In this document: positions 39,087 through 46,940 of the stretch, one piece after another
How the letters are laid out: every line of letters starts with the position of its first letter
Position numbering within the stretch: position 1 is the first letter of the stretch
Assembly (NCBI RefSeq): GCF_029167625.1
Contig: NZ_CP119145.1
Location: 2,046,001-2,110,000, forward strand
Length of the DNA stretch: 64,000 bases
DNA from: Streptomyces sp. AM 4-1-1
GTDB lineage: Bacteria; Actinomycetota; Actinomycetes; Streptomycetales; Streptomycetaceae
Direction of reading: 5' to 3'
Made by a program: the position numbers and the translations under genes
Notes under the pieces: generated by a model
What the model was told of the DNA's origin: nothing
The model's database searches: none
The model's input: the letters and a program-made list of their open reading frames with translations, nothing else

Positions 39087-39298
39087 CTTCCTGTTCCCCA
39101 CCGAGCCTGTTGCCCAACGGGCACGACGCGCTCACGCCAAGCGCCTCCGGCGTTTCGCGCATCGGGCGTAGCACCTGGGGACACCCGCGGCAGGGGGACA
39201 CCGAGCACCGCGCCGGCTGGGCTTGAAGCCGCCGGTGGCTGAAGCCGGCGAGCGTAACGTGCTCATCGCGACCGCCGAGAAGAGGATGAGGCCAGGCC

Positions 39299-40972
39299 AT
39301 GGGCGACTTCACCGAAAGGGATCTGCGGGTACTGGCAGGGCCGCGTTCTTACGAACGGGGGCTGGGCTACCTGGACGCGGTGACCGGTCTGGAGGTCGGG
39401 GACGGCTGGATCACCGCCACCGTCCACGGGACGGACGCGTATGAGGTCCACCTGTCGCTCGACGGCCCGGCGAGCATCACCGGGGACTGCGACTGCCCCT
39501 ACGGCCTCGACGGCAACTTCTGCAAACACCTGGTCGCGGTGGGGCTCACCGTGCTCGGCCGGCCGGAGAGCCTGCCTCGGCAGCGCACCCGGGCCAAGGC
39601 CCGCACACAGAGGCTGGAGACGTGGCTGGCCGCACTCTCGCGGGAGGAGCTGCTGACACTCGTACGGGAACAGGTGGCGCGGGACCGGCAGTTGCGCCGA
39701 CGCCTGGAACTGCGGGCCGCGACCGCGCGGGCCGACCTGGCCGAGATCCGCGCGCGTGTCACCGAACTTCTCGACATCGGCCCCTTCGCGCGCTACGGAT
39801 ACGTCGAATACGCGGACGCGCACGCCTACGGAGAACAAGCCGCACAGGCGGTGGCCGCGATCGCCGCACTCACCGAAGCCGGACAGCCCGCGGAGGCGAT
39901 GATCCTCGCCCGGGACGCGATGCGGGAACTGGGCGGCGTCTACGAGCGGATCGACGATTCCCACGGCGCGCTCGGCTCGGTCGGGAGTGATCTCGCCGCG
40001 GTGCATCTCGACGCGTGCCGTGCGGCGCACCCGGACCCGGTGGCGACGGCGCAGTGGCTGGTCGGTCACCTGCTCGGTGACCTCAACGAGCTGACCGACA
40101 TCGACCTGTTCGACTACCGGGACGTTCTCGGCGGACAAGGGCTTTCCACCGTGAGGGAGCTGGTGGTCGACGCCTGGCGCGGCAACCGGTCGGGCTGGGC
40201 GGAGAAGTACCTGATGGAGCGCCTGACCAAGGCGGAAGGAGACGTGGACGCCCTGGTCGCCGTGCACGCGGGCGACCTCGCCCCGGACGGCAGCACGCAT
40301 CTGACCATCGCCCGAGAACTGGACACCGCCGACCGCCCGGAGGAAGCCCTCGTCTGGGCCGAGCGCGGCATCGAGGACACCCCTGACCCCGCCGACCTCG
40401 ACAGCGGCCTGATCGACTACCTCTGCACCCGCTACCAGCGATCCGGGCAACGACCCCGGGCCGTCGCCCTTCGCCGCGACCAGCTCGCCGCGCGCCGCTC
40501 GCTGTCCGCGTATCAGGACCTGCGTGAGGAAGCGCGCGCTGCCGGGTGCTGGCAGGCGGAGCGGGAGGGTGCCCTGGAATTGCTGCGCGCCGACGCGGCC
40601 CACCGCACGAAGGGCCGGTACGGCGGCCGGGCCCTGGTCGACGCCCTGCTCGACGACGACGAAACCGAAGCGGCCTGGCAGGCCGCCACCGAGACGGGTG
40701 CCGACGCCCGACAGTGGCTCCTCCTCGCCGATCGCGTACGCGACACCCGGCCCGCCGATTCGCTGCGCGTATACCTGGAGCGCGTCCAGCCTCTGAGGCG
40801 CGAAACGGGGAACGCCGTCTACGAACAGTTGGTGGTCCTCCTGCTGAGCGTCCGCGACTGCCATCGCCGACTGGGATCGCCGGACGAGTTCACCGCCTAC
40901 CTGGACGAGCTCCGCGCCGATCAAAGGCGCAAGCGCAATCTCATGCGTCTCCTCGACCAGCACGGGCTGTGA
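39299..40972 (+). CDS. SWIM zinc-finger protein
   Basis: A 557-aa protein with an N-terminal SWIM finger (CDCPYGLDGNFCKHLVAV, about aa 62-79: CxC then CxH). The rest is helical and repeat-like (TPR-type pairs such as ALVWAERGIEDTPD and AWQAATETGADARQW). SWIM domains bind DNA or protein, and family members are often uncharacterised. ATG 39299 is preceded by AGAGGATGAGG. It is the first gene after the tRNA and stands alone. No secretion signal is present. Function is not known. Confidence 0.8.
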   Translation: MGDFTERDLRVLAGPRSYERGLGYLDAVTGLEVGDGWITATVHGTDAYEVHLSLDGPASITGDCDCPYGLDGNFCKHLVAVGLTVLGRPESLPRQRTRAKARTQRLETWLAALSREELLTLVREQVARDRQLRRRLELRAATARADLAEIRARVTELLDIGPFARYGYVEYADAHAYGEQAAQAVAAIAALTEAGQPAEAMILARDAMRELGGVYERIDDSHGALGSVGSDLAAVHLDACRAAHPDPVATAQWLVGHLLGDLNELTDIDLFDYRDVLGGQGLSTVRELVVDAWRGNRSGWAEKYLMERLTKAEGDVDALVAVHAGDLAPDGSTHLTIARELDTADRPEEALVWAERGIEDTPDPADLDSGLIDYLCTRYQRSGQRPRAVALRRDQLAARRSLSAYQDLREEARAAGCWQAEREGALELLRADAAHRTKGRYGGRALVDALLDDDETEAAWQAATETGADARQWLLLADRVRDTRPADSLRVYLERVQPLRRETGNAVYEQLVVLLLSVRDCHRRLGSPDEFTAYLDELRADQRRKRNLMRLLDQHGL

Positions 40973-41033
40973 CGCGGAGGTATCCGTTTCGACCACCGGG
41001 CCGCCCCGCCTCGTCACCCACCGCGCCCAGCAC

Positions 41034-41225
41034 CCGGTCACGCCGAATCCGGACTCTCGGCCGTCCACGAGCTCGAACTGCTCGTCCCCGCGCACAGTCA
41101 GGCAGTCGAAACAGGTCCTCCCGGAAGCGTGACGCTCGCGCGAACGCTTCCCCGGGACCGGCGTCGGGCAGCAGACTCGCCTCCACGGCCAGCGACTTGA
41201 CCGGTGCGCCCTGGTCGGAGCACAT
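41034..41225 (-). pseudogene. Remnant of a transposase N-terminus, frameshifted
   Basis: From ATG 41225 the minus strand encodes VKSLAVEASLLP and ASRFREDLF, then continues in another frame as DCLTVRGDEQFELVD. Joined, this resembles the N-terminal segment of a Streptomyces transposase family (SRFR-x-x-FY-x-CL-x-x-R-x-DALFEL-x-D, recalled). One extra T near 41107-41112 explains the frame change. Similarity stops soon after and the downstream catalytic part is missing. The rest of the gap 40973-41297 shows nothing else. Confidence 0.45.
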
Positions 41226-41297
41226 GATCGGACGATGGCCGCCCCAGCGTCCCGCGAATGCCCGGCCGGGCCACCCGGTTCGATACGCCGTTCGAAG

Positions 41298-41708
41298 TCA
41301 GTCAGGCAGCGCCACGGTGAGATCCACCTCGACGAGCTGGCCCCGGAAGCCCAGCTGGGCGACGCCCAGGAGCGTGCTGGCGGTGGTGAACGCCGGACCC
41401 AGGGCAGACTCGGTGAGCCGACGCCACGCGGCTCCGAGAACGTCCCTCTCATCGCTCCGCACGTAGATCACCGACCGCACCACATGTTCAGGCTGGGCAC
41501 TCACCGCCGCCAGTGCGGCGAGCGCGTTCGCGACCACCTGGTCGACCTGCGTCTCCAGGAAACCGGAACCGACGAGGTCACCATTTCGATCAAGCGGGCA
41601 CTGCCCCGCCAGATAGGCGGTACGGCCTGCCTCCACCACGGTGATGTGGTGGTAGCCGGGTGTCTCATGCAGCTGCTCGGGATTGATGCGGGTGATCTTC
41701 TCAGTCAT
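41298..41708 (-). CDS. RidA/YjgF-family protein
   Basis: A 136-aa RidA-like protein. It has the family pattern GRTAYLAGQCPLDRNGDLVG, ETQVDQVVANALAALAAV and RSVIYVRSDERDV; the terminal strand is VEVDLTVALPD. The C-terminal Arg/Glu pair of classical RidA imine deaminases is not clear (GQLVEVDL), so it may belong to a non-deaminase subgroup. It acts in the cytoplasm on reactive enamine/imine intermediates or related ligands. ATG 41708 has only a weak RBS; GTG further upstream in frame is possible. It is divergent from the membrane protein at 41887, and the gap holds a double operator. Confidence 0.75.
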   Translation of the reverse strand: MTEKITRINPEQLHETPGYHHITVVEAGRTAYLAGQCPLDRNGDLVGSGFLETQVDQVVANALAALAAVSAQPEHVVRSVIYVRSDERDVLGAAWRRLTESALGPAFTTASTLLGVAQLGFRGQLVEVDLTVALPD

Positions 41709-41825
41709 GTCAGCGAGTCTGACCGGCGTGATGTCGACACGCACCACGTTTTCTCCACCGGCAAGCACTCCGCAGTGACGTGAGGTCGAAGGAAAGCCGA
41801 GCACCCGTCCCCGATCCCCAAGCCC

Positions 41826-41875
41826 TTGACTTTCCCACTGGGAAAGTGGGACGCTTACTTTCCCGATAGGAAAGT
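41826..41875 (+). promoter_or_regulatory. Double palindromic operator overlapping a promoter
   Basis: Two 19-bp inverted repeats occur in tandem: ACTTTCCCACTGGGAAAGT (41829-41847, 8-nt arms) and ACTTTCCCGATAGGAAAGT (41857-41875, 7-nt arms). Their centres are 28 bp apart. TTGACT (41826-41831) overlaps the first as a possible -35. The second ends 11 nt before ATG 41887. The HTH protein encoded by the second gene of this pair is the natural candidate to bind here. Confidence 0.75.
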
Positions 41876-41886
41876 GAGGAATCGTC

Positions 41887-42351
41887 ATGAACGACATCAC
41901 TCCTGAGCAGGCCGGCAACGCCTTGGACTCGGTCGACCGTGTCCGGCGTCAGGTGGCCGAGGAAGTGGGCCTGCCCCGCGGTTACTGGTGGGCGATGGCT
42001 GCCGGCTGGCTCCTGCTGGGCGGGCTCGGTGGGCTGGCGTCGCCGTGGCTGGCCGGGATCGCTACCTCGAGTTTCGGCGTGGGACACGCGGTTCTCGCGT
42101 CGCGTCTGCTCGGCGGTCGCCGACGCACGGATCAGTTGCAGATCAGCATGGCGGTCGCCGGGCGCCGCGTGCCGCTGGTCGTGGTCGGCATGCTGCTCGG
42201 ACTTGTCGCGGTCACCGTCCTCGCGGCGCTCGCGCTCGACGCCGACGGCGCCGACCATGCCGGCCTCTGGGCGACGCTGCTGGTCGCGGCTGTCATCGGG
42301 TTCGGCGGGCCGGAGATCCTGCGCGTTCTGCGTCGGTGGGCGCGGGCATGA
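41887..42351 (+). CDS. Small integral membrane protein paired with HTH regulator
   Basis: A 154-aa protein with four predicted membrane helices (starting near YWWAMAAGWLLLGGLGGLA, IATSSFGVGHAVLA, VPLVVVGMLLGLVAVTVLAALA and GLWATLLVAAVIGFG) and a basic C-terminus. The soluble start (NDITPEQAGNALDSVDRVRRQVAEE) resembles other actinobacterial proteins of this type, which are regularly encoded just before a small winged-helix regulator. The stop overlaps the regulator start (ATGA). Function is unknown; the pair may respond to membrane stress or a membrane-active ligand. Confidence 0.78.
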   Translation: MNDITPEQAGNALDSVDRVRRQVAEEVGLPRGYWWAMAAGWLLLGGLGGLASPWLAGIATSSFGVGHAVLASRLLGGRRRTDQLQISMAVAGRRVPLVVVGMLLGLVAVTVLAALALDADGADHAGLWATLLVAAVIGFGGPEILRVLRRWARA

Positions 42352-42671
42352 CGAAAGCGCGTTTCGACGAACTGATCCATCCCAGCACCCGACTGTCGCT
42401 GGTGGCGGCCCTGGCAGCGGTCGACTGGGCGGAGTTCGCCTTCCTCAAGGACCGGCTCCAGCTGTCCGACTCGGCGCTGTCCAAACAGCTCACGACACTC
42501 GAAGAAGCCGGGTACGTCACCACGGAACGCCGTCTCAGCGGCAGCCGCCACAGGCGCTACGCCCGGCTCACCAGCACCGGCCGGGAAGCCTTCAACGGCC
42601 ACATCGCGGCCTTGCGGGCCATCCTCGCCGACGCGACGGTTCCCGATGACGGAGCTGGGCGGTCTGTGTGA
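42348..42671 (+). CDS. Winged-helix transcriptional regulator
   Basis: A 107-aa DNA-binding protein of the ArsR/MarR-like winged-helix type (HTH_34-like). The recognition region is LKDRLQLSDSALSKQLTTLEEAGYV and the wing is TTERRLSGSRHRRYARLT. It has no ligand domain beyond the dimerisation helices. It is translationally coupled to the membrane protein gene (ATGA) and probably autoregulates the pair through the two palindromes at 41829-41875. Confidence 0.85.
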   Translation: MTKARFDELIHPSTRLSLVAALAAVDWAEFAFLKDRLQLSDSALSKQLTTLEEAGYVTTERRLSGSRHRRYARLTSTGREAFNGHIAALRAILADATVPDDGAGRSV

Positions 42672-42854
42672 GGGCGAGGACCCGTCGCCGCCCTCACGGG
42701 CTCCTCTCGGCCGTGGTCGAGGACAGCCCACGACCGGCGGCGAGCAGGCCCGTTCGCCGGTACGCCTGGCTGAGTGCCTGTGCCGACCCCGTACGCGGTG
42801 CCCGGTGGCTCGTGCCGTGACCGGCGGTGTCTGCCCCGTAGGTCACCCCGAAGT

Positions 42855-44321
42855 TCAGTCCTCGACGGCCACGCGTACCGTCCTGACCTCCGGGTCCGCG
42901 GAATCGGGCACCACCATCCCGGCGTCGACGCCGGTACGCAGATAGCGCAGTACGTCGACGGTCAGGCGTTCACCCGGCAGGGCCGCGGGGATGCCGGGCG
43001 GGTACGGGGTCATCATCTCGGCGCTCACCCGGTCGGCCGCCTTCTCCCACGGCACGTCCTCGACCCGGCCGAAGTACGCGTCGCGCGGCAGCAGGACCTG
43101 TTCGAGTCGGAGCCGGGCGGGGTCGGGCACCTCCACGTGCGGGGCGGGGCGGAGGTCCGGGGCGAGGGCGGGTACCGCTTCGAGGGCGGTGAGCAGGGTG
43201 TCCGTGGTCCGCTCGTCGTCGGCGTGGGTGAGCTGGGCGCTGATGCGGCGGTGGTCGGACAGGTGCAGGTTGACCCGGTACCGCTCGCGGAGCCGGTCGG
43301 CGATCTCGTACCCCGTCGTACCGAGGGCCGAGATGTCGATGATGACCTGGAGCGGGTCCATGTCCGCCGCGAGGTCCGGGCCGCAGAAGTCGGCCCGTCC
43401 GTGGACCCGCATGCCGTCGATCGCGTCGACGCGCGCCCGCACCGAGTGGGCCAGCGCGAGGGTGTCGTCGTAGAGCGCGCGTCCGTGTTCGACCATCTGG
43501 CGCCGCCAGCCGTCGAGGGCCGCGTAGAGGAGCACGGACGGACTCGTGGTGCCGAGCAGGTCCTCGCGGCTCTTGAGGACGGCCGGGTCGATCAGGTCGC
43601 CCTGGAGGTGGAAGACCGAGCCCTGTTCGAGGCCCGAGCCCATCTTGTGCACCGAGGTGACACAGACATCGGCTCCGGCGTCCATCGCCCAGGTCGGCAG
43701 GTCCGGGTGGAAGGGCAGGTGGGCGCCCCACGCCTCGTCCACGATGAGCGGTCTGCCGTGCCGGTGGCAGACGTCGGCGATCGCGGCGAGATCGGAGCAG
43801 GTGCCGTACGGGGTGGGGGTGGTCACCAGCGCCCCGCGCGCGTCCGGGTGCTCGGCGAAGGCCGCCGCGAAGGAGGCGGCGGCGGGCGGGTGCGCGAGGT
43901 GGCGTTCGGCGTCCCACTGCGGGTCCACCCAGATCGGTCGCATCCCCGCCAGCACCAACCCGGAGACCACCGACTTGTGCGCGTCCCTGCCCACCAGGAT
44001 CTTCTCGTGCGGACCGGCCACCGCCAGCATGGCGGCCTTGACCGAGAGCGAACTGCCGCAGGTGGAGAAGAACGTGTGCTTCGCGCCCACCGCGTCCGCC
44101 ATCAGTTCCTGCGCGCGCTCCAGCACCCGGTGCGACGACGAGCGGTCGTCGAGTCCGCTGATGGCCAGCACGTCCGACGCGAACACGGCGTCGCCGAGCA
44201 CCGCCCGCACGCGGGGATCGGCGCCCCGGCCCTGCTTGTGGCCCGGCGGGGTGAACGGGGTCTGGCCTGTCCGGTGGTACGCGGCCAACGCGTCGAGCAC
44301 GGGTGCCTGGGAGTGGTCCAT
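42855..44321 (-). CDS. PLP-dependent Orn/Lys/Arg decarboxylase family protein
   Basis: A 488-aa fold-I PLP enzyme. It has the N-terminal FTPPGHKQGRG motif, the cofactor-ring residues STCGSS, Asp in VDEAWGAH (aa 195-200) and the Schiff-base Lys in TSVHKMGSG (Lys226), plus the C-terminal small domain. Such enzymes decarboxylate arginine, lysine or ornithine in the cytoplasm to make polyamines or cadaverine; cadaverine also feeds desferrioxamine synthesis. The shorter length compared with inducible enterobacterial enzymes (about 710 aa) is normal for this group. ATG 44321 is used; ATG 44354 would add MPVREPGSRHL and cannot be excluded because neither has a strong RBS. Confidence 0.85.
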   Translation of the reverse strand: MDHSQAPVLDALAAYHRTGQTPFTPPGHKQGRGADPRVRAVLGDAVFASDVLAISGLDDRSSSHRVLERAQELMADAVGAKHTFFSTCGSSLSVKAAMLAVAGPHEKILVGRDAHKSVVSGLVLAGMRPIWVDPQWDAERHLAHPPAAASFAAAFAEHPDARGALVTTPTPYGTCSDLAAIADVCHRHGRPLIVDEAWGAHLPFHPDLPTWAMDAGADVCVTSVHKMGSGLEQGSVFHLQGDLIDPAVLKSREDLLGTTSPSVLLYAALDGWRRQMVEHGRALYDDTLALAHSVRARVDAIDGMRVHGRADFCGPDLAADMDPLQVIIDISALGTTGYEIADRLRERYRVNLHLSDHRRISAQLTHADDERTTDTLLTALEAVPALAPDLRPAPHVEVPDPARLRLEQVLLPRDAYFGRVEDVPWEKAADRVSAEMMTPYPPGIPAALPGERLTVDVLRYLRTGVDAGMVVPDSADPEVRTVRVAVED

Positions 44322-44379
44322 GAGATGCCGACTGCCCGGCTCGCGCACCGGCATACCCCACGTCACCGGAACGGGTGGC

Positions 44380-44442
44380 GGCCAGGGGCGGTCGCGGAGG
44401 CCGGCAGACGTTCCGGGCCGGCTTCCGCGACCGCCCCTGGCC
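44380..44442 (-). terminator. 26-bp-stem hairpin terminator
   Basis: GGCCAGGGGCGGTCGCGGA (44380-44398) is perfectly repeated inverted at 44424-44442, and the inner GGCCGGC/GCCGGCT adds 7 bp with one G-U pair. The loop is 11 nt. It follows the methyltransferase gene (ends 44506) and precedes the decarboxylase start. Confidence 0.8.
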
Positions 44443-44505
44443 ACCCCGTCCTCCGGTCACGGTGGTTCGTGGGGTGATCCGGTCACGGCTCGCGGGGCTC
44501 TCAGG

Positions 44506-45306
44506 TCACGGTTTCCGGGCCACCGCGCACCACATCGGGATCACGCCCGAGTCCGGGTCCCCGGCGGCCGGACGCCACTCCGGCAGGGAGACGAGGCCCG
44601 GGGCGAGCGGCTCGGTGCCGTCGAGGAAGCGGGTCACCTCGGCGCGGCTGCGCGGGGTCGCCGTGGCGTGTTCGGCCGCGCGTTCGTTGTAGATCCTCAT
44701 CGACTGGGCCACCTCGTCGGAGGCGATGTCGGAGGCCGGGTGCGACAGGACGACATGGCTGCCGGAGGGCAGGGCGTCGAGCAGCCGGGCGACGATCCCG
44801 TACGGGTCCTCCGCGTCCGGGATGTACTGGAGGATGGCCACCAGCATCAGGGCGACCGGCTGCGAGAGGTCCAGGGTCTGCTTCGCCTCGGCCAGGATGG
44901 TGTCGACGTCACGGGCGTCGGCCTCGACGTACGCGGTCCGGCCCTCCGTGGTGCCGACGAGCAGCGCGCGGGCGTGGGCCAGCACGATCGGGTCGTTGTC
45001 CACGTAGACGACACGGGCGTCCGGGGCGACGGACTGGGCGACCTCGTGCGTGTTGTCCGCGGTGGGGATGCCGGTGCCTATGTCGAGGAACTGGCGGATG
45101 CCGACCTCCCCCGCGAGGTGGCGCACCGCCCGGCCGAGGAAGGCCCGGTTGGCGCGTACGGCGGGGACGATGCTCGGGTTGGCCGCGGCCGCGAGCTCGG
45201 CGGCCTCCTGGTCGACGACGTAATGGTCCTTGCCGCCCACCCAGACGTTGTACACCCGTGCGGGATGGGCCACCGCGGTGTTGATCTCCACCGGTCGCTC
45301 ACTCAT
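44506..45306 (-). CDS. SAM-dependent methyltransferase (DUF574 / Methyltransf_19 type)
   Basis: A 266-aa protein of a family abundant in Streptomyces. The start ARVYNVWVGGKDHYVVDQEAA is diagnostic. The SAM-binding strand-loop is FLDIGTGIPTADNTHEVAQ, followed by the acidic VVYVDNDPIVLAHA. Many family members are BldD-linked or of unknown substrate. ATG 45306 is preceded by GGAAGGTGG. It is a single-gene unit with a strong hairpin downstream. Confidence 0.88.
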   Translation of the reverse strand: MSERPVEINTAVAHPARVYNVWVGGKDHYVVDQEAAELAAAANPSIVPAVRANRAFLGRAVRHLAGEVGIRQFLDIGTGIPTADNTHEVAQSVAPDARVVYVDNDPIVLAHARALLVGTTEGRTAYVEADARDVDTILAEAKQTLDLSQPVALMLVAILQYIPDAEDPYGIVARLLDALPSGSHVVLSHPASDIASDEVAQSMRIYNERAAEHATATPRSRAEVTRFLDGTEPLAPGLVSLPEWRPAAGDPDSGVIPMWCAVARKP

Positions 45307-45511
45307 TGTGTCCACCTTCCGTAGATCGACTTCGATCTTGTGGTGCGGACTGTACCGAGTCCCGCTTCCTGCGGATACAGGTGTCAACTTCGGTTTTACG
45401 GGGGCGTTTCCCCGCGGTGGTTCGTCAGGGTGTTTCCCGCGCCGGGGACGCCGGTGCGGTGCCGCGAGGGCGCGGTGGTCCGCCGCGCCCCGTGCCGTCA
45501 CGGGCCGGCCG

Positions 45512-46726
45512 TCAACGGGTGAGGACCAGGCTGACGTTGTGCCCGCCGAAGCCGAAGGAGTTGGCGAGAGCGGCGTCCCAACGGCCGGTGCGGTTCTCGC
45601 CGCGCACCACGTCCAGGCCGATCCGGGGATCGAGTTCGTCGACGTTGAGGGTCGCGGGGACCGTGCCGTCCCTGAGCGCCAGCAGCGCCGCGACCGCGCC
45701 CACCGCCCCCGACGCGCCCAGCATGTGGCCGGTCATCGACTTCGTCGCCGTCACCACCGGGTGGGTCCCCACCGCCCGGACGATCGCCTCCGCCTCCGCC
45801 AGGTCACCGGACTCGGTGGACGTGGCGTGGGCGTGCACGACGCCGATGTCCGCGGGGCCGACCCCCGCCGACCGCATCGCCTCCTCGATCGCGAGGACCT
45901 GACCCTCCGCGTCGGACGCCGTGATGTGTGCGGCGCTCGAACTCACCGCGCTGCCCGCCAGCGTCCCGTACACCCTGGCGCCCCGGGCGAGGGCGAAGTC
46001 CGCCCGCTCCAGGACCACCACTCCCGCGCCCTCCCCCATCACGAACCCGGACCGTGCCACGTCGAACGGGCGCGACACCGCCTCCGGGTTCCCGGAATCC
46101 GTGGACAACGCCTTCATCTGGGCGAACGCGGCGAGCGTGAACGGGTGCAGACACGCCTCGACTCCCCCGGCGACCACCACGTCCACCCGGCCGGCCCGGA
46201 TCAGGTCCTGTCCCATCGCGATGGCCTCGGCCCCCGAAGCGCAGGCGCTGACCGGGGTACGGGCGCCGCCCTTCGCCCCCAGGTCCATGCTCACCCAGGC
46301 GGCCGGACCGTTGGGCATGAGCATCGGAACCGCGAACGGGGACAGCCTGCGTGCCCCGGAGCGCTCGAACACGTCGTCCTGGCCGAGCGTGGTGAGTACG
46401 CCGCCCGTACCCGTACCGATGACGACCACCAGCCGTACCGGATCGACCTCCGGAGTGCCCGCGTCCCGCCACGCCTCCCGCGCGCTGATCAGCGCCAGTT
46501 GCTCGCCGCGGTCCAGCTTCCTCGACGTGACCCGGGGCAGCAGCGCCGCGGGGTCCACCGGGAGCCCCGCCGCGACGTGGACGGGCAGGTCGGCCGCCCA
46601 CTCCTCGTCGAGGGCCCGCACCCCGGACTTCCCGGCCAGCAGCCCCGCCCAGGACGACGGCGCGTCGGCGCCCACCGGGGTCATCGCCCCGATGCCCGTC
46701 ACCCGTACCTGACCGTTGTCGTCCAT
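45512..46726 (-). CDS. Beta-ketoacyl-ACP synthase II-type enzyme (FabF-like)
   Basis: A 404-aa thiolase-fold condensing enzyme. The catalytic triad is visible: Cys162 (VSACASGAEA), His300 (HAHATSTESG) and His334 (TKSMTGHMLGASG), with Lys329. It extends acyl-ACP with malonyl-ACP. HAHATST instead of the usual HGTST, and its position away from the fabD-fabH-acpP-fabF cluster, suggest a second, specialised KAS II, perhaps for modified fatty acids or secondary metabolism. No acyl-carrier-protein or ketoreductase gene is adjacent. ATG 46726 follows GGAGG. Confidence 0.88.
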   Translation of the reverse strand: MDDNGQVRVTGIGAMTPVGADAPSSWAGLLAGKSGVRALDEEWAADLPVHVAAGLPVDPAALLPRVTSRKLDRGEQLALISAREAWRDAGTPEVDPVRLVVVIGTGTGGVLTTLGQDDVFERSGARRLSPFAVPMLMPNGPAAWVSMDLGAKGGARTPVSACASGAEAIAMGQDLIRAGRVDVVVAGGVEACLHPFTLAAFAQMKALSTDSGNPEAVSRPFDVARSGFVMGEGAGVVVLERADFALARGARVYGTLAGSAVSSSAAHITASDAEGQVLAIEEAMRSAGVGPADIGVVHAHATSTESGDLAEAEAIVRAVGTHPVVTATKSMTGHMLGASGAVGAVAALLALRDGTVPATLNVDELDPRIGLDVVRGENRTGRWDAALANSFGFGGHNVSLVLTR

Positions 46727-46940
46727 CTCAGCCTCCACTGGCCTGGTAGGAACCGAACAAGGCTCATACCCATCCCGAGGCGGCCTTCCCTGGATCATGT
46801 CAGCCGGACGCACGGGGGACAGTTCAGGACTCGACCGATTCCCCGTCAGGGGTTTGTTCGACATCAACAAGGCCGAAGGGAACCGGGTACGCGTCGCACA
46901 GGGCCCGGCGGGGTCCCGGGAGGACCCTCCGACGCGCCCG

